The position numbers and the translations under genes were made by a program. From Rikenellaceae bacterium (GTDB taxonomy: Bacteria; Bacteroidota; Bacteroidia; Bacteroidales; Rikenellaceae): a DNA stretch of 24,112 nucleotides. The notes beneath the pieces were generated by a model. That model searched no databases and had not been told where the DNA came from. It saw only the letters and a program-made list of their open reading frames with translations. Each line of letters begins with the position of its first letter. The first letter of the stretch is position 1. Shown piece after piece: positions 13,324-20,678 of this stretch. The DNA is taken from NCBI GenBank assembly GCA_020859745.1, contig JAJBVQ010000005.1, forward strand, positions 1 to 24,112, given 5' to 3'.

Positions 13324-14649
13324 ATGAAAAAATTAATTGACACCATTCGGAACATCTTCAAGATCGAGGAGCTGCGCAACCGCATCCTCTACACCTTGGG
13401 GCTGCTTCTGATCTACCGGCTGGGGAGTTTCGTGGTGCTTCCGGGGCTCAACCCCGAAGCGCTCACCGGCTCCGGCCTCCAGAAACAGACCTCGGACGGG
13501 ATCCTGGGACTGCTCGACATCTTCTCCGGGGGGGCGTTCTCCAATGCCTCTATCTTTGCATTGGGGATTATGCCGTACATCTCGGCTTCGATCGTGATCC
13601 AGCTGTTGGGGATTGCCATTCCCTATTTCCAGAAACTCCAGAAAGAAGGCGAAAGCGGCCGGCGCAAGATCAACCAGTGGACGAGGTACCTGACCATCGG
13701 GATCCTGTTGTTGCAGGCCCCGGCTTACCTGGCCAACCTCAATTACCAGCTGCCGCAGTCGGCGTTCGTGCTGGGGAACTCGTTCCTGTTCACCTTCAGC
13801 GCTACGATGGTCTTGATTGCAGGGACCATGTTCGTGATGTGGCTGGGGGAAAAGATCACCGACAAGGGGATCGGCAACGGGGTATCGCTGATCATTATGA
13901 TCGGGATCATCGCGCGGCTGCCGCATGCGTTCCTGGCCGAGCTCAACGCCCGGTTCACGACCGCAGGCGGTGGATTCGTGATGCTGATCGTCGAGCTGGT
14001 GCTCCTGTTCCTGGTTTTCGCCGGGACCATCGCGCTGGTGCAGGCCGTGCGGAAAATACCCGTGCAGTATGCCAAGCGCATTGTGGGGAACAAACAGTAC
14101 GGCGGCGTACGCCAGTACATCCCGCTGAAGATCAACGCCGCAGGGGTAATGCCGATCATCTTCGCCCAGGCGATCATGATGCTGCCGCTGATCTTCACCA
14201 AGTTCGAAGCCACGCAGGGACTGGGGGCTATTTTCGGGAACATCTACGGTTTCTGGTATAACCTCGTGTTCGGCCTGCTGGTGATGGCGTTCACCTACTT
14301 CTACACGGCGATCACCATCAACACCAACCAGATGGCGGACGACATGAAGCGCAACGGCGGTTTTATCCCGGGCATCAAACCGGGCAAACAGACCGCCAAT
14401 TACCTGGACACCATCATGACGAGGATCACGCTGCCGGGCTCGATCTGCCTGGCGATCGTCGCGATCTTGCCGGTGTTCGCCCGCATGATCGGCGTCGACG
14501 GCCAGTTCGCCCTGTTCTACGGGGGAACCTCGCTGTTGATCCTGGTAGGGGTGGTGCTCGATACCTTGCAGCAGATCGAGTCTCACCTGTTGCTGCGTCA
14601 CTATGACGGCCTGATGAAAAGCGGACGCATGAAAGGGCGCATGAACTAA
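13324..14649 (+). CDS. secY: protein translocase channel subunit SecY
   Basis: SecY forms the inner-membrane channel through which SecA- or ribosome-driven proteins pass. The 441-residue product has the family's ten hydrophobic segments, beginning around residues 21-38 (ILYTLGLLLIYRLGSFVV). It also shows the FSGGAFSNASIFALGIMPYI plug/TM2 region, GIGNGVSLIIMIGI, and the cytosolic loops RKIPVQYAKR and NGGFIPGIKPGKQTANYL, which contain the ribosome/SecA contact sites. No secE or secG is in the window. It lies in its usual place after rplO. A 142-bp gap separates it from map. Confidence 0.97.
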   Translation: MKKLIDTIRNIFKIEELRNRILYTLGLLLIYRLGSFVVLPGLNPEALTGSGLQKQTSDGILGLLDIFSGGAFSNASIFALGIMPYISASIVIQLLGIAIPYFQKLQKEGESGRRKINQWTRYLTIGILLLQAPAYLANLNYQLPQSAFVLGNSFLFTFSATMVLIAGTMFVMWLGEKITDKGIGNGVSLIIMIGIIARLPHAFLAELNARFTTAGGGFVMLIVELVLLFLVFAGTIALVQAVRKIPVQYAKRIVGNKQYGGVRQYIPLKINAAGVMPIIFAQAIMMLPLIFTKFEATQGLGAIFGNIYGFWYNLVFGLLVMAFTYFYTAITINTNQMADDMKRNGGFIPGIKPGKQTANYLDTIMTRITLPGSICLAIVAILPVFARMIGVDGQFALFYGGTSLLILVGVVLDTLQQIESHLLLRHYDGLMKSGRMKGRMN

Positions 14650-14738
14650 TCCCATATTTCCGGGGGCGCGGGCGGTTTCGCCCCGCCTGAGAAGTGGGCG
14701 GCGGTGTGCCGTTCACTTTCCCCGGTGATAGGGAGGCC

Positions 14739-14795
14739 ATGCCCCGCACGATGAACCATATCCAGAGAAAAAGGTTCTTTTATATATACCAATGA
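14739..14795 (+). other. possible 18-codon upstream ORF overlapping the map start
   Basis: An ATG at 14739 opens a frame MPRTMNHIQRKRFFYIYQ that stops at TGA 14793-14795, overlapping the map start codon as ATGA. A second in-frame ATG lies at 14751. GGGAGG at 14731-14736 is near but badly spaced for either start. The peptide is basic and aromatic. It could be a leader for translational coupling or simply chance; nothing else supports it. Confidence 0.2.
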
Positions 14796-15568
14796 TATAC
14801 CTGAAAACCAAAGAGGAGATCGAACTGCTCCGCCAGAGCAACCAACTCGTCAGCCGCACGCTGGCCCTTGTGGGGCGAAACATCCGTCCGGGTGTCACCA
14901 CCAGGGAGCTGGACCAGATGGCTGAAGATTACATCCGCTCGAACGGCGCAGTGCCGAACTTCAAAGGTTACGGGGGATTTCCGGCGACACTCTGCATGTC
15001 CGTCAACGAGCAGGTCGTGCACGGGATTCCGTCGGGGTACGCATTGCAGGAAGGCGACGTACTGTCGGTCGACTGCGGCGCATTTATGAACGGTTTTCAT
15101 GGCGATTCCGCCTACACATTCGCTGTAGGAGAGGTGGCCCCGCGTACTCGGGAGCTGCTGGACGTCACCAAGGAGGCCCTTTATAGAGGTGTAGCGCAGG
15201 CAAAAGTGGGAAATAGGATTGGCGATATCTCCCACGCCGTACAGGAGTATGCCCAAAGCCACGGCATGACCGTCGTTCGCGAAATGGTCGGCCACGGGCT
15301 GGGACGCAACCTGCACGAGGAGCCGCAGGTCCCGAACTACGGGAAACGCGGCAGCGGCCCTCAGCTGAAGGCCGGCATGGTGCTCTGCATAGAGCCCATG
15401 ATCAACCTCGGCACCCGCAACGTGATCTTTGAAAAAGACGGTTGGACTGTCAGAACCGCCGACCGCAAGCCCTCCGCTCATTTCGAATTCGCCGTGGCGA
15501 TAACGGATGACGGACCGGATGTCCTCACGACGTTTGAGTATATCGAAAAAGGGCTTCCGATCGACTGA
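14792..15568 (+). CDS. map: type I methionine aminopeptidase
   Basis: This cytosolic metalloprotease removes the initiator Met from nascent proteins after deformylation. All five metal ligands are visible: D94 (VDCGAF), D105 (HGDSAY), H168 (VGHGLGRNLHEEP), E201 (CIEPM) and E232 (HFEFAVAITDDG), with the substrate-binding His at H77 (VVHGIP) and H175. The residue after the last ligand is Phe233 where E. coli has His236, a mild variation. The 258-residue length is standard, and no N-terminal zinc-finger or SEC-C extension is present. It lies between secY and infA, the usual Bacteroidota order, 142 bp from secY with a possible overlapping small ORF upstream. Confidence 0.97.
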   Translation: MIYLKTKEEIELLRQSNQLVSRTLALVGRNIRPGVTTRELDQMAEDYIRSNGAVPNFKGYGGFPATLCMSVNEQVVHGIPSGYALQEGDVLSVDCGAFMNGFHGDSAYTFAVGEVAPRTRELLDVTKEALYRGVAQAKVGNRIGDISHAVQEYAQSHGMTVVREMVGHGLGRNLHEEPQVPNYGKRGSGPQLKAGMVLCIEPMINLGTRNVIFEKDGWTVRTADRKPSAHFEFAVAITDDGPDVLTTFEYIEKGLPID

Positions 15569-15635
15569 CGGGGCGCTTCGGTGCCACGGCAGGCCGGGAG
15601 GAAGACCGCCGCAATGCTTAAAAAACCAACACTGA

Positions 15636-15854
15636 ATGGCTAAACAAGCTGCAATCGAAAAGGACGGGACCATTATCGAAGCCTTATCCAACGCCATGTT
15701 CCGCGTGGAGCTGGATAACGGCCACATAATTACCGCCCACATCTCCGGAAAGATGAGGATGCACTACATCAAGATTCTGCCCGGGGACAAAGTAAAGGTC
15801 GAAATGTCGCCCTACGACCTGTCGAAAGGGAGGATTTCGTTCCGGTACAAGTAA
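15636..15854 (+). CDS. infA: translation initiation factor IF-1
   Basis: IF-1 is a small OB-fold protein that occupies the 30S A site during initiation. The 72-residue product has the full signature: EKDGTIIEALSNAMFRVELD, HIITAHISGKMRMHYIKIL, GDKVKVEMSPYDLSKGRI and the terminal FRYK. It begins 67 bp after map. Its stop codon overlaps the start of an ATTTTGCA motif and hairpin that recur after rpmJ. Confidence 0.98.
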   Translation: MAKQAAIEKDGTIIEALSNAMFRVELDNGHIITAHISGKMRMHYIKILPGDKVKVEMSPYDLSKGRISFRYK

Positions 15855-15861
15855 TTTTGCA

Positions 15862-15882
15862 GGCCCGGCATATGCCGGAGCC
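15862..15882 (+). other. palindromic hairpin between infA and rpmJ
   Basis: CCGGCATATGCCGG (15865-15878) is a perfect 14-bp palindrome, extended by GGC (15862-15864) and GCC (15880-15882) with one bulged A. ATTTTGCA at 15854-15861 precedes it directly. No T-run follows, so it is not a typical terminator. It resembles the element downstream of rpmJ. Confidence 0.55.
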
Positions 15883-15905
15883 GTCGAACAAAACAACTCA
15901 AAACG

Positions 15906-16022
15906 ATGAAAGTCAGAGCATCCATCAAAAAACGCAGCGAAGACTGCAAGATCGTGCGCCGCAAAGGCCGCGTCTATGTGATCTGCAAAAAGAACCCGAA
16001 GCTCAAAATGCGCCAGGGTTGA
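15906..16022 (+). CDS. rpmJ: 50S ribosomal protein L36 (bL36), degenerate zinc site
   Basis: This 38-codon gene reads MKVRASIKKRSEDCKIVRRK, then GRVYVICKKNPKLKMRQG. L36 stabilises 23S rRNA at the base of the L7/L12 stalk region. The zinc-ribbon form has four ligands (CxxC, C and H). Here C14 and C27 remain, but the first Cys is Ser11 and the His is Leu33, so a normal zinc site cannot form and the protein is of the zinc-independent type. It lies in its standard place between infA (51 bp) and rpsM (88 bp), and both flanks carry related hairpins. Confidence 0.95.
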   Translation: MKVRASIKKRSEDCKIVRRKGRVYVICKKNPKLKMRQG

Positions 16023-16024
16023 TT

Positions 16025-16065
16025 TTGCACTTCCCGGATATGCCTGCGCATGCCGGGGAATGCAA
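16025..16065 (+). other. long imperfect hairpin between rpmJ and rpsM
   Basis: TTGCA (16025-16029) pairs with TGCAA (16061-16065), TTCCC (16031-16035) with GGGAA (16056-16060), GG with CC (16036-16037, 16053-16054) and ATGC (16040-16043) with GCAT (16048-16051) around a CTGC loop. That gives 16 base pairs in 41 nt with small bulges. No T-run follows. A regulatory RNA structure ahead of rpsM, rpsK, rpsD, rpoA and rplQ, comparable in position to the E. coli alpha-operon S4 target, is possible but unproven. Confidence 0.55.
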
Positions 16066-16110
16066 GTCTGAACTGAGTTTTAAGAATTTCAAAGAAAAAG
16101 AACAGAACTT

Positions 16111-16491
16111 ATGGCACGTATTGTCGGAGTCGACTTACCTAAGAACAAACGGGGCGTAATCGGCCTCACCTATATCTACGGCATCGGGAGAAGCACGGCT
16201 GCTGTTATTCTCGAGAAGGCGGGTATCGACCAGGATACCAAAGTGAAGGACTGGACCGACGAACAGATCGGCGCCATCCGTAACGTCATCTCCAGCGAAG
16301 GGATGCGCGTGGAAGGCGAACTGCGTTCGAGCATCCAGCTCAACATCAAACGCCTGATGGACATCGGTTGCTACCGCGGCATCCGGCATCGTCTGGGCCT
16401 GCCCGTACGCGGCCAGAGCACCAAGAACAATGCCCGCACCCGCAAGGGACGCAAGAAAACCGTTGCGAACAAGAAAAAGGCAACCAAGTAG
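16111..16491 (+). CDS. rpsM: 30S ribosomal protein S13 (uS13)
   Basis: S13 forms intersubunit bridges from the 30S head and touches P-site tRNA through its tail. The 126-residue product begins ARIVGVDLPKNKRGVIGLTY, has the YGIGRSTA turn and the YRGIRHRLGLPVRGQSTKNN segment, and ends in a Lys-rich tail. It is the first gene after the 88-bp rpmJ-rpsM gap with its long hairpin, the point where the E. coli alpha operon begins. No promoter is evident there. Confidence 0.98.
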   Translation: MARIVGVDLPKNKRGVIGLTYIYGIGRSTAAVILEKAGIDQDTKVKDWTDEQIGAIRNVISSEGMRVEGELRSSIQLNIKRLMDIGCYRGIRHRLGLPVRGQSTKNNARTRKGRKKTVANKKKATK

Positions 16492-16528
16492 TTAACCGTT
16501 TATCCTAACTCCAATTAGGCATAAAATT

Positions 16529-16918
16529 ATGGCAAAGAAAACAGGATCAGTAAAAAAGAAAGTCGTTAAGGTTGACGCACTGGGTCAGGCCCACGTTCAC
16601 TCGACGTTCAATAACGTAATCATTACCCTGACCAACGGCGAAGGCCAGGTCATTAGCTGGAGTTCGGCCGGTAAGATGGGCTTCCGGGGTTCCAAGAAGA
16701 ACACCCCGTATGCGGCGCAGACCGCGGCGCAGGATTGCGCCAAGGTGGCTTATGACCTCGGGCTGCGCAAAGTGAAAGTGTATGTGAAAGGGCCGGGTTC
16801 GGGCCGCGAATCGGCTATCCGGACCATCAACGGCGCCGGGATCGAAGTGGTCGAGATCATCGACGTGACCCCGCTGCCCCATAACGGTTGCCGTCCGCCG
16901 GCACGTCGTCGTGTCTGA
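16529..16918 (+). CDS. rpsK: 30S ribosomal protein S11 (uS11)
   Basis: S11 lies on the 30S platform near the 3' end of 16S rRNA and the E site. The 129-residue product shows AHVHSTFNNVIITLTNGEG, SSAGKMGFRGSKKNTPYAA and the C-terminal VTPLPHNGCRPPARRRV signature. It lies 37 bp after rpsM and 102 bp before rpsD. That latter gap has only an A-rich leader and no consensus promoter or terminator. Confidence 0.98.
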   Translation: MAKKTGSVKKKVVKVDALGQAHVHSTFNNVIITLTNGEGQVISWSSAGKMGFRGSKKNTPYAAQTAAQDCAKVAYDLGLRKVKVYVKGPGSGRESAIRTINGAGIEVVEIIDVTPLPHNGCRPPARRRV

Positions 16919-17020
16919 GCCGTCTGGCCGGGCGCAGCCTGTGCTGCCGCCTAAGTCAGAACTCAACTGCGGATAATTTTACCATACCTTTCAAAAAAGA
17001 CAAAAAAGTAAAAAGATAAA

Positions 17021-17629
17021 ATGGCACGTTATACAGGACCAAGAACCAAAATTGCCCGTAAATTCGGCGAACCGATCTTCGGCTCGGACTCTTCATTCGA
17101 AAAGAAGAACTATCCTCCGGGACAACATGGGCTGAACCGCCGTCGCAAGAAAGTATCGGAATACGGCGTCCAGCTGAAGGAGAAACAGAAAGTCAAAGCG
17201 CTTTACGGGATGCTCGAAAAGCAGTTCCGCCGCACCTTCGAGGCTGCGGAACGCGCAGGGGGTGTGACCGGCGAGGTGCTTTTGCAGTTGCTGGAATCGC
17301 GTCTGGACAACGTCGTTTACCGGATGGGCATCGCACCGACGCGCGCAGCGGCGCGGCAGCTCGTTTCGCACCGCCACATCACCGTGGACGGCGAAGTTGT
17401 CAACATCCCGTCGTACTCCTTGAAACCGGGGCAGATCGTCGCCGTGCGCGAGAAATCTAAATCGTTGGAAGTGATTGCCAACGCTTTGGGTTCGACCCAG
17501 CGCAGCCGGTTCTCGTGGATCGAATGGGATGCCTCATCGATGTCGGGGAAATTTATGCAAAAACCCGAACGGGCGGAAATTCCCGAAAATATCAACGAAC
17601 AACTGATCGTCGAACTCTATTCTAAATAG
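17021..17629 (+). CDS. rpsD: 30S ribosomal protein S4 (uS4), Cys-free form
   Basis: S4 is a primary 16S 5'-domain binder and, in E. coli, the translational repressor of the alpha operon. The 202-residue product begins ARYTGPRTKIARKFGEPIFG and has no Cys, so it is the C-minus form. The S4 domain spans about residues 92-155, with RLDNVVYRMGIAPTRAAARQ and HRHITVDGEVVNIPSYSLKPG. The C-terminus IPENINEQLIVELYSK is standard. The start is preceded by a 35-nt A-rich stretch without a Shine-Dalgarno. rpoA follows after 26 bp. Confidence 0.98.
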   Translation: MARYTGPRTKIARKFGEPIFGSDSSFEKKNYPPGQHGLNRRRKKVSEYGVQLKEKQKVKALYGMLEKQFRRTFEAAERAGGVTGEVLLQLLESRLDNVVYRMGIAPTRAAARQLVSHRHITVDGEVVNIPSYSLKPGQIVAVREKSKSLEVIANALGSTQRSRFSWIEWDASSMSGKFMQKPERAEIPENINEQLIVELYSK

Positions 17630-17655
17630 TCATTAATCGAGGAGCACAAAACACT

Positions 17656-18648
17656 ATGGCAATATTAGCATTCCAGAAGCCCGATAAGGTGATCATGCTC
17701 GACTCCACGGCATCCTTCGGACGGTTCGAATTCCGTCCGCTGGAGCCTGGGTTCGGCATCACCGTGGGTAATGCACTCCGCCGAATACTGCTGTCGTCAC
17801 TCGAGGGTTACGCCTTTACCACTGTACATATTCAGGGCGTAGACCACGAGTTTGCTTCCATCCCCGGAGTGATGGAAGAGATGATAGAAATCATTCTGAA
17901 CCTGAAACAGGTGCGTCTGGTACGGACCGTCGAGAACGTGGAATCGGAAAAGGTCACCGTGAACGTGACCGGGGTGACCGAGCTTACCGCAGGGTATCTC
18001 TCCAACTTCATGACCGGTTTCAAAGTCCTCAATCCCGACCTGCTGATCTGCCGCCTCGAACCCGACGTGAAATTCCAGATGGAACTCACCATCGGCAAAG
18101 GACGCGGTTACGTGCCCGCCGAAGAGAACCGTCCGGCCGATGCTCCGTTCGGGCTGCTCCCGATTGACTCGATTCACACACCCATCAAGAATGTTAAGTA
18201 CTCGGTCGAAAACTACCGCGTGGAGCAGAAGACCGACTACGAAAAACTGACCATCGAAATCACCACCGACGGGTCTATCCACCCGAAGGACGCCTTGAAA
18301 GAGGCGGCCAAGATCCTCATTTTCCACTTTATGCTTTTCTCCGATGAGAAGATCACGCTGGATACCGAGGAAAAGGCCGCTACCGAGGAGTTCGACGAGG
18401 ATATTCTCCACATGCGGCAGCTGCTCAAGACCAAGCTCACGGAACAGGATCTGTCCGTCCGTGCGCTGAACTGTCTGAAAGCAGCGGAGGTGGAGACCCT
18501 GGGCGAACTCGTGCGGTTCCAGCGGAGCGACCTGCTGAAATTCCGCAATTTCGGCAAGAAATCGCTTTCCGAACTGGACGAACTGCTCGAAAGCCTGAAC
18601 CTCCACTTCGGGATGGACGTGGCTAAGTACAAACTTGACAAAGACTAA
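17656..18648 (+). CDS. rpoA: RNA polymerase alpha subunit
   Basis: Alpha dimerises to nucleate RNA polymerase assembly and contacts activators and upstream DNA. The 330-residue product is full length. The N-terminal domain has FGRFEFRPLEPGFGITVGNA with the LRRILLSSLEG dimerisation helix, and the SIHTPIKNVKYSVENYRV segment. The C-terminal domain (from about residue 260) has LSVRALNCLKAAEVETLGEL and FRNFGKKSLSELDELL, the usual two HhH-like helices. GAGGAG lies 11 bases before the ATG, a weak Shine-Dalgarno candidate. rplQ starts 8 bp after the stop. Confidence 0.98.
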   Translation: MAILAFQKPDKVIMLDSTASFGRFEFRPLEPGFGITVGNALRRILLSSLEGYAFTTVHIQGVDHEFASIPGVMEEMIEIILNLKQVRLVRTVENVESEKVTVNVTGVTELTAGYLSNFMTGFKVLNPDLLICRLEPDVKFQMELTIGKGRGYVPAEENRPADAPFGLLPIDSIHTPIKNVKYSVENYRVEQKTDYEKLTIEITTDGSIHPKDALKEAAKILIFHFMLFSDEKITLDTEEKAATEEFDEDILHMRQLLKTKLTEQDLSVRALNCLKAAEVETLGELVRFQRSDLLKFRNFGKKSLSELDELLESLNLHFGMDVAKYKLDKD

Positions 18649-18656
18649 ACACAACC

Positions 18657-19196
18657 ATGAGACATAACAAAACCATCAACCACCTCGGTCGTCAGGCATC
18701 CCACCGGAAAGCCTTGATGTCCAATATGGCTGTATCGTTGATCCTGCACAAACGCATCAATACCACGCTGGCTAAGGCCAAGGCGCTCCGTACTTTCGTG
18801 GAACCCATCATTACTAAGTCGAAGGATGATTCCACGCATTCGCGCCGTATGGTATTCGCGTACCTGAAGAACAAGGAGGCCGTCGTCGAACTGTTCCGCG
18901 AAGTGGCCCCGAAGATCGCCGAGCGTCCGGGGGGGTACACCCGTATCCTGAAAACCGGCTTCCGTCAGGGCGACGGAGCGGAAACCTGCTTCATCGAGCT
19001 GGTGGACTTCGACACGGACTACACCCAGAACGCAGGGACCGCTAAGAAAGCGGGGGCTGCGGCCAAGGGGCGTACCCGCCGTGCCGGGGGCGCTAAGAAA
19101 GCTGCTGCTCCGGCTGCTGCCGAGGAAACGGCCGCTCCGGTTGCCGAAACTGCCGAGGCTCCTGCGGCTGAAGCTGCGGAAGCAAAGGCCGAGTAA
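18657..19196 (+). CDS. rplQ: 50S ribosomal protein L17 (bL17) with bipartite Ala-rich tail
   Basis: L17 sits at the tunnel-exit side of the 50S subunit. The conserved core (residues 1 to about 118) shows MRHNKTINHLGRQASHRKAL, LILHKRINTTLAKAKALR and GYTRILKTGFRQGDGAE. The product is 179 residues against 127 in E. coli. The C-terminal ~58 residues are low complexity: first Ala/Gly with Lys/Arg (AKKAGAAAKGRTRRAGGAKK), then Ala/Pro with Glu only. Ala-rich L17 tails occur in Bacteroidota, but the charge switch is worth noting. It is the last gene of the ribosomal cluster, followed by a terminator at 19277-19320. Confidence 0.97.
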   Translation: MRHNKTINHLGRQASHRKALMSNMAVSLILHKRINTTLAKAKALRTFVEPIITKSKDDSTHSRRMVFAYLKNKEAVVELFREVAPKIAERPGGYTRILKTGFRQGDGAETCFIELVDFDTDYTQNAGTAKKAGAAAKGRTRRAGGAKKAAAPAAAEETAAPVAETAEAPAAEAAEAKAE

Positions 19197-19245
19197 ATTT
19201 TCCGGTTGGCATAGCGTGCGCTGCGCGCCGCGCCAAATCGAAAAA

Positions 19246-19277
19246 TTTGCGTAGTCGAAAACAAAGCACTATTTTTG
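19246..19277 (+). promoter_or_regulatory. candidate promoter for eno, overlapping the terminator
   Basis: TTTG at 19246-19249, a 20-bp spacer and TATTTTTG at 19270-19277 fit the Bacteroidota consensus. Transcription would start near 19283, just past the outer 5' arm of the terminator stem, so eno transcripts would lack half of the outer stem. Confidence 0.6.
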
Positions 19278-19320
19278 AGGGGAATTCGCCGACGGCAACG
19301 AAGGCGAAGCCCCTCTTTTT
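19277..19320 (+). terminator. terminator of the rpsH-rplQ unit
   Basis: GAGGGG (19277-19282) pairs with CCCCTC (19310-19315), and TTCGCC (19285-19290) with GGCGAA (19303-19308), with small bulges between them and a 12-nt loop. Five T residues at 19316-19320 follow immediately. It lies 80 bp after rplQ and 47 bp before eno. Confidence 0.8.
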
Positions 19321-19367
19321 GTGAGGCGATACCCGAATACTACAATTACTTAATAATCAAAAGAAAA

Positions 19368-20675
19368 ATGGGACAAATCATCAGCGTACATGCACGCGAG
19401 ATCCTCGATTCGCGCGGCAATCCGACCGTAGAAGTTGAAGTACTGACCGCCAGCGGCGCTTTCGGCCGCGCAGCCGTGCCGAGCGGGGCGTCGACCGGCG
19501 AAAACGAAGCGCTCGAACTGCGTGACGGCGACAAAGGCCGTTACCTGGGCAAAGGCGTGCTCAAAGCCGTGCAGAACGTCAACGAAGTGATCGCCAAAGA
19601 GATCGTAGGCATGATGGTTACCGACCAGGTTGGGATCGACAAAACCATGATCGCGCTGGACGGCACCCCGACCAAATCGAACCTGGGGGCCAATGCCATC
19701 CTCGGCGTGTCGCTGGCTTGCGCCAAGGCTGCCGCCAACTACATGGGCATGCCGCTTTACCGCTACATCGGCGGTTCGAATGCCAAGACCCTGCCGGTTC
19801 CGATGATGAACATCATCAACGGCGGTTCGCACTCCGATGCTCCGATCGCATTCCAGGAGTTCATGATCCGTCCGGTAGGCGCACCGTCGTTCAGCGAAGG
19901 GCTGCGCATGGGCGCCGAAGTGTTCCACGCCTTGAAGAAGGTATTGCACGATCGTGGCCTGTCTACCGCAGTGGGCGACGAAGGCGGTTTTGCTCCGACC
20001 CTGAAAGGGACTGAGGACGCTATCGAGTCGATCATCGAAGCCATCAAGAAAGCAGGCTACAAACCGGGCCGCAAATGCGAAGGCGGCGACGTGTCGATCG
20101 GTATGGACTGCGCTTCTTCCGAGTTTTACAAAGACGGCATTTACGACTACACCAAATTCGAAGGCGACAAGGGTGCCAAACTGAACTCCGACCAGCAGGT
20201 GGAATACCTGAAAGGCCTCGTGGCCAAATACCCGATCGACTCGATCGAGGACGGCATGAGCGAAAACGACTGGGAAGGCTGGCAGAAACTGACCGCCGCT
20301 ATCGGCGACAAGTGCCAGCTGGTAGGGGACGACCTGTTCGTGACCAACGTTGAATTCCTGAAAAAAGGGATCGAAATGGGCTGCGGCAACTCGATCCTGA
20401 TCAAAGTGAACCAGATCGGCTCGCTGACCGAGACCCTGGACGCTATCGAGATGGCGCACCGCGCCGGTTATACCAGCGTGACCTCGCACCGTTCGGGTGA
20501 AACCGAGGACGCTACCATCGCGGACATCGCTGTGGCGACCAACTCGGGCCAGATCAAGACCGGTTCGATGAGCCGTTCCGACCGTATGGCCAAATACAAC
20601 CAGCTCCTCCGCATCGAAGAGGAACTCGGTGACGAAGCGATCTACGGTTACACCAAGATCTACCGTCAGAAATAG
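19368..20675 (+). CDS. eno: enolase (phosphopyruvate hydratase)
   Basis: Enolase converts 2-phosphoglycerate to phosphoenolpyruvate in glycolysis, in the cytosol. The start at 19368 (MGQIISVHAREILDSRGNPT) is chosen over an upstream in-frame ATG at 19275, because the 31 extra residues are not enolase-like and would be encoded across the terminator hairpin. From this start the product is 435 residues, the usual length. Mg ligands are visible in GMDCASSEF, SIEDGM and VGDDLFVTN; catalytic Lys residues in LIKVNQIG and GQIKTG. The SHSDAPIAFQEFMIRP loop and GSMSRSDR are variants common in Bacteroidota. It appears monocistronic, with its own candidate promoter and strong downstream hairpins. Confidence 0.97.
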   Translation: MGQIISVHAREILDSRGNPTVEVEVLTASGAFGRAAVPSGASTGENEALELRDGDKGRYLGKGVLKAVQNVNEVIAKEIVGMMVTDQVGIDKTMIALDGTPTKSNLGANAILGVSLACAKAAANYMGMPLYRYIGGSNAKTLPVPMMNIINGGSHSDAPIAFQEFMIRPVGAPSFSEGLRMGAEVFHALKKVLHDRGLSTAVGDEGGFAPTLKGTEDAIESIIEAIKKAGYKPGRKCEGGDVSIGMDCASSEFYKDGIYDYTKFEGDKGAKLNSDQQVEYLKGLVAKYPIDSIEDGMSENDWEGWQKLTAAIGDKCQLVGDDLFVTNVEFLKKGIEMGCGNSILIKVNQIGSLTETLDAIEMAHRAGYTSVTSHRSGETEDATIADIAVATNSGQIKTGSMSRSDRMAKYNQLLRIEEELGDEAIYGYTKIYRQK

Positions 20676-20678
20676 TCC

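Noticed and set aside
13333..14655. 440-codon open frame on the - strand opposite secY
   Set aside because: The translation is Gln/His/Asp-rich, the antisense image of hydrophobic SecY codons. No promoter or domain supports it.
14660..14695. GC-rich hairpin after secY
   Set aside because: A short stem (GGGCG/CGCCC) can form, but there is no T-run and the GC-rich sequence makes such stems common.
19275..19367. Upstream in-frame ATG giving enolase a 31-residue N-terminal extension
   Set aside because: The extension is Arg-rich, not enolase-like, is encoded across the terminator hairpin, and its start precedes the predicted transcript start. ATG 19368 gives the standard N-terminus and length.
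19350..20489. 379-codon open frame on the - strand opposite eno
   Set aside because: Antisense shadow of a strongly codon-biased gene; no recognisable motifs.
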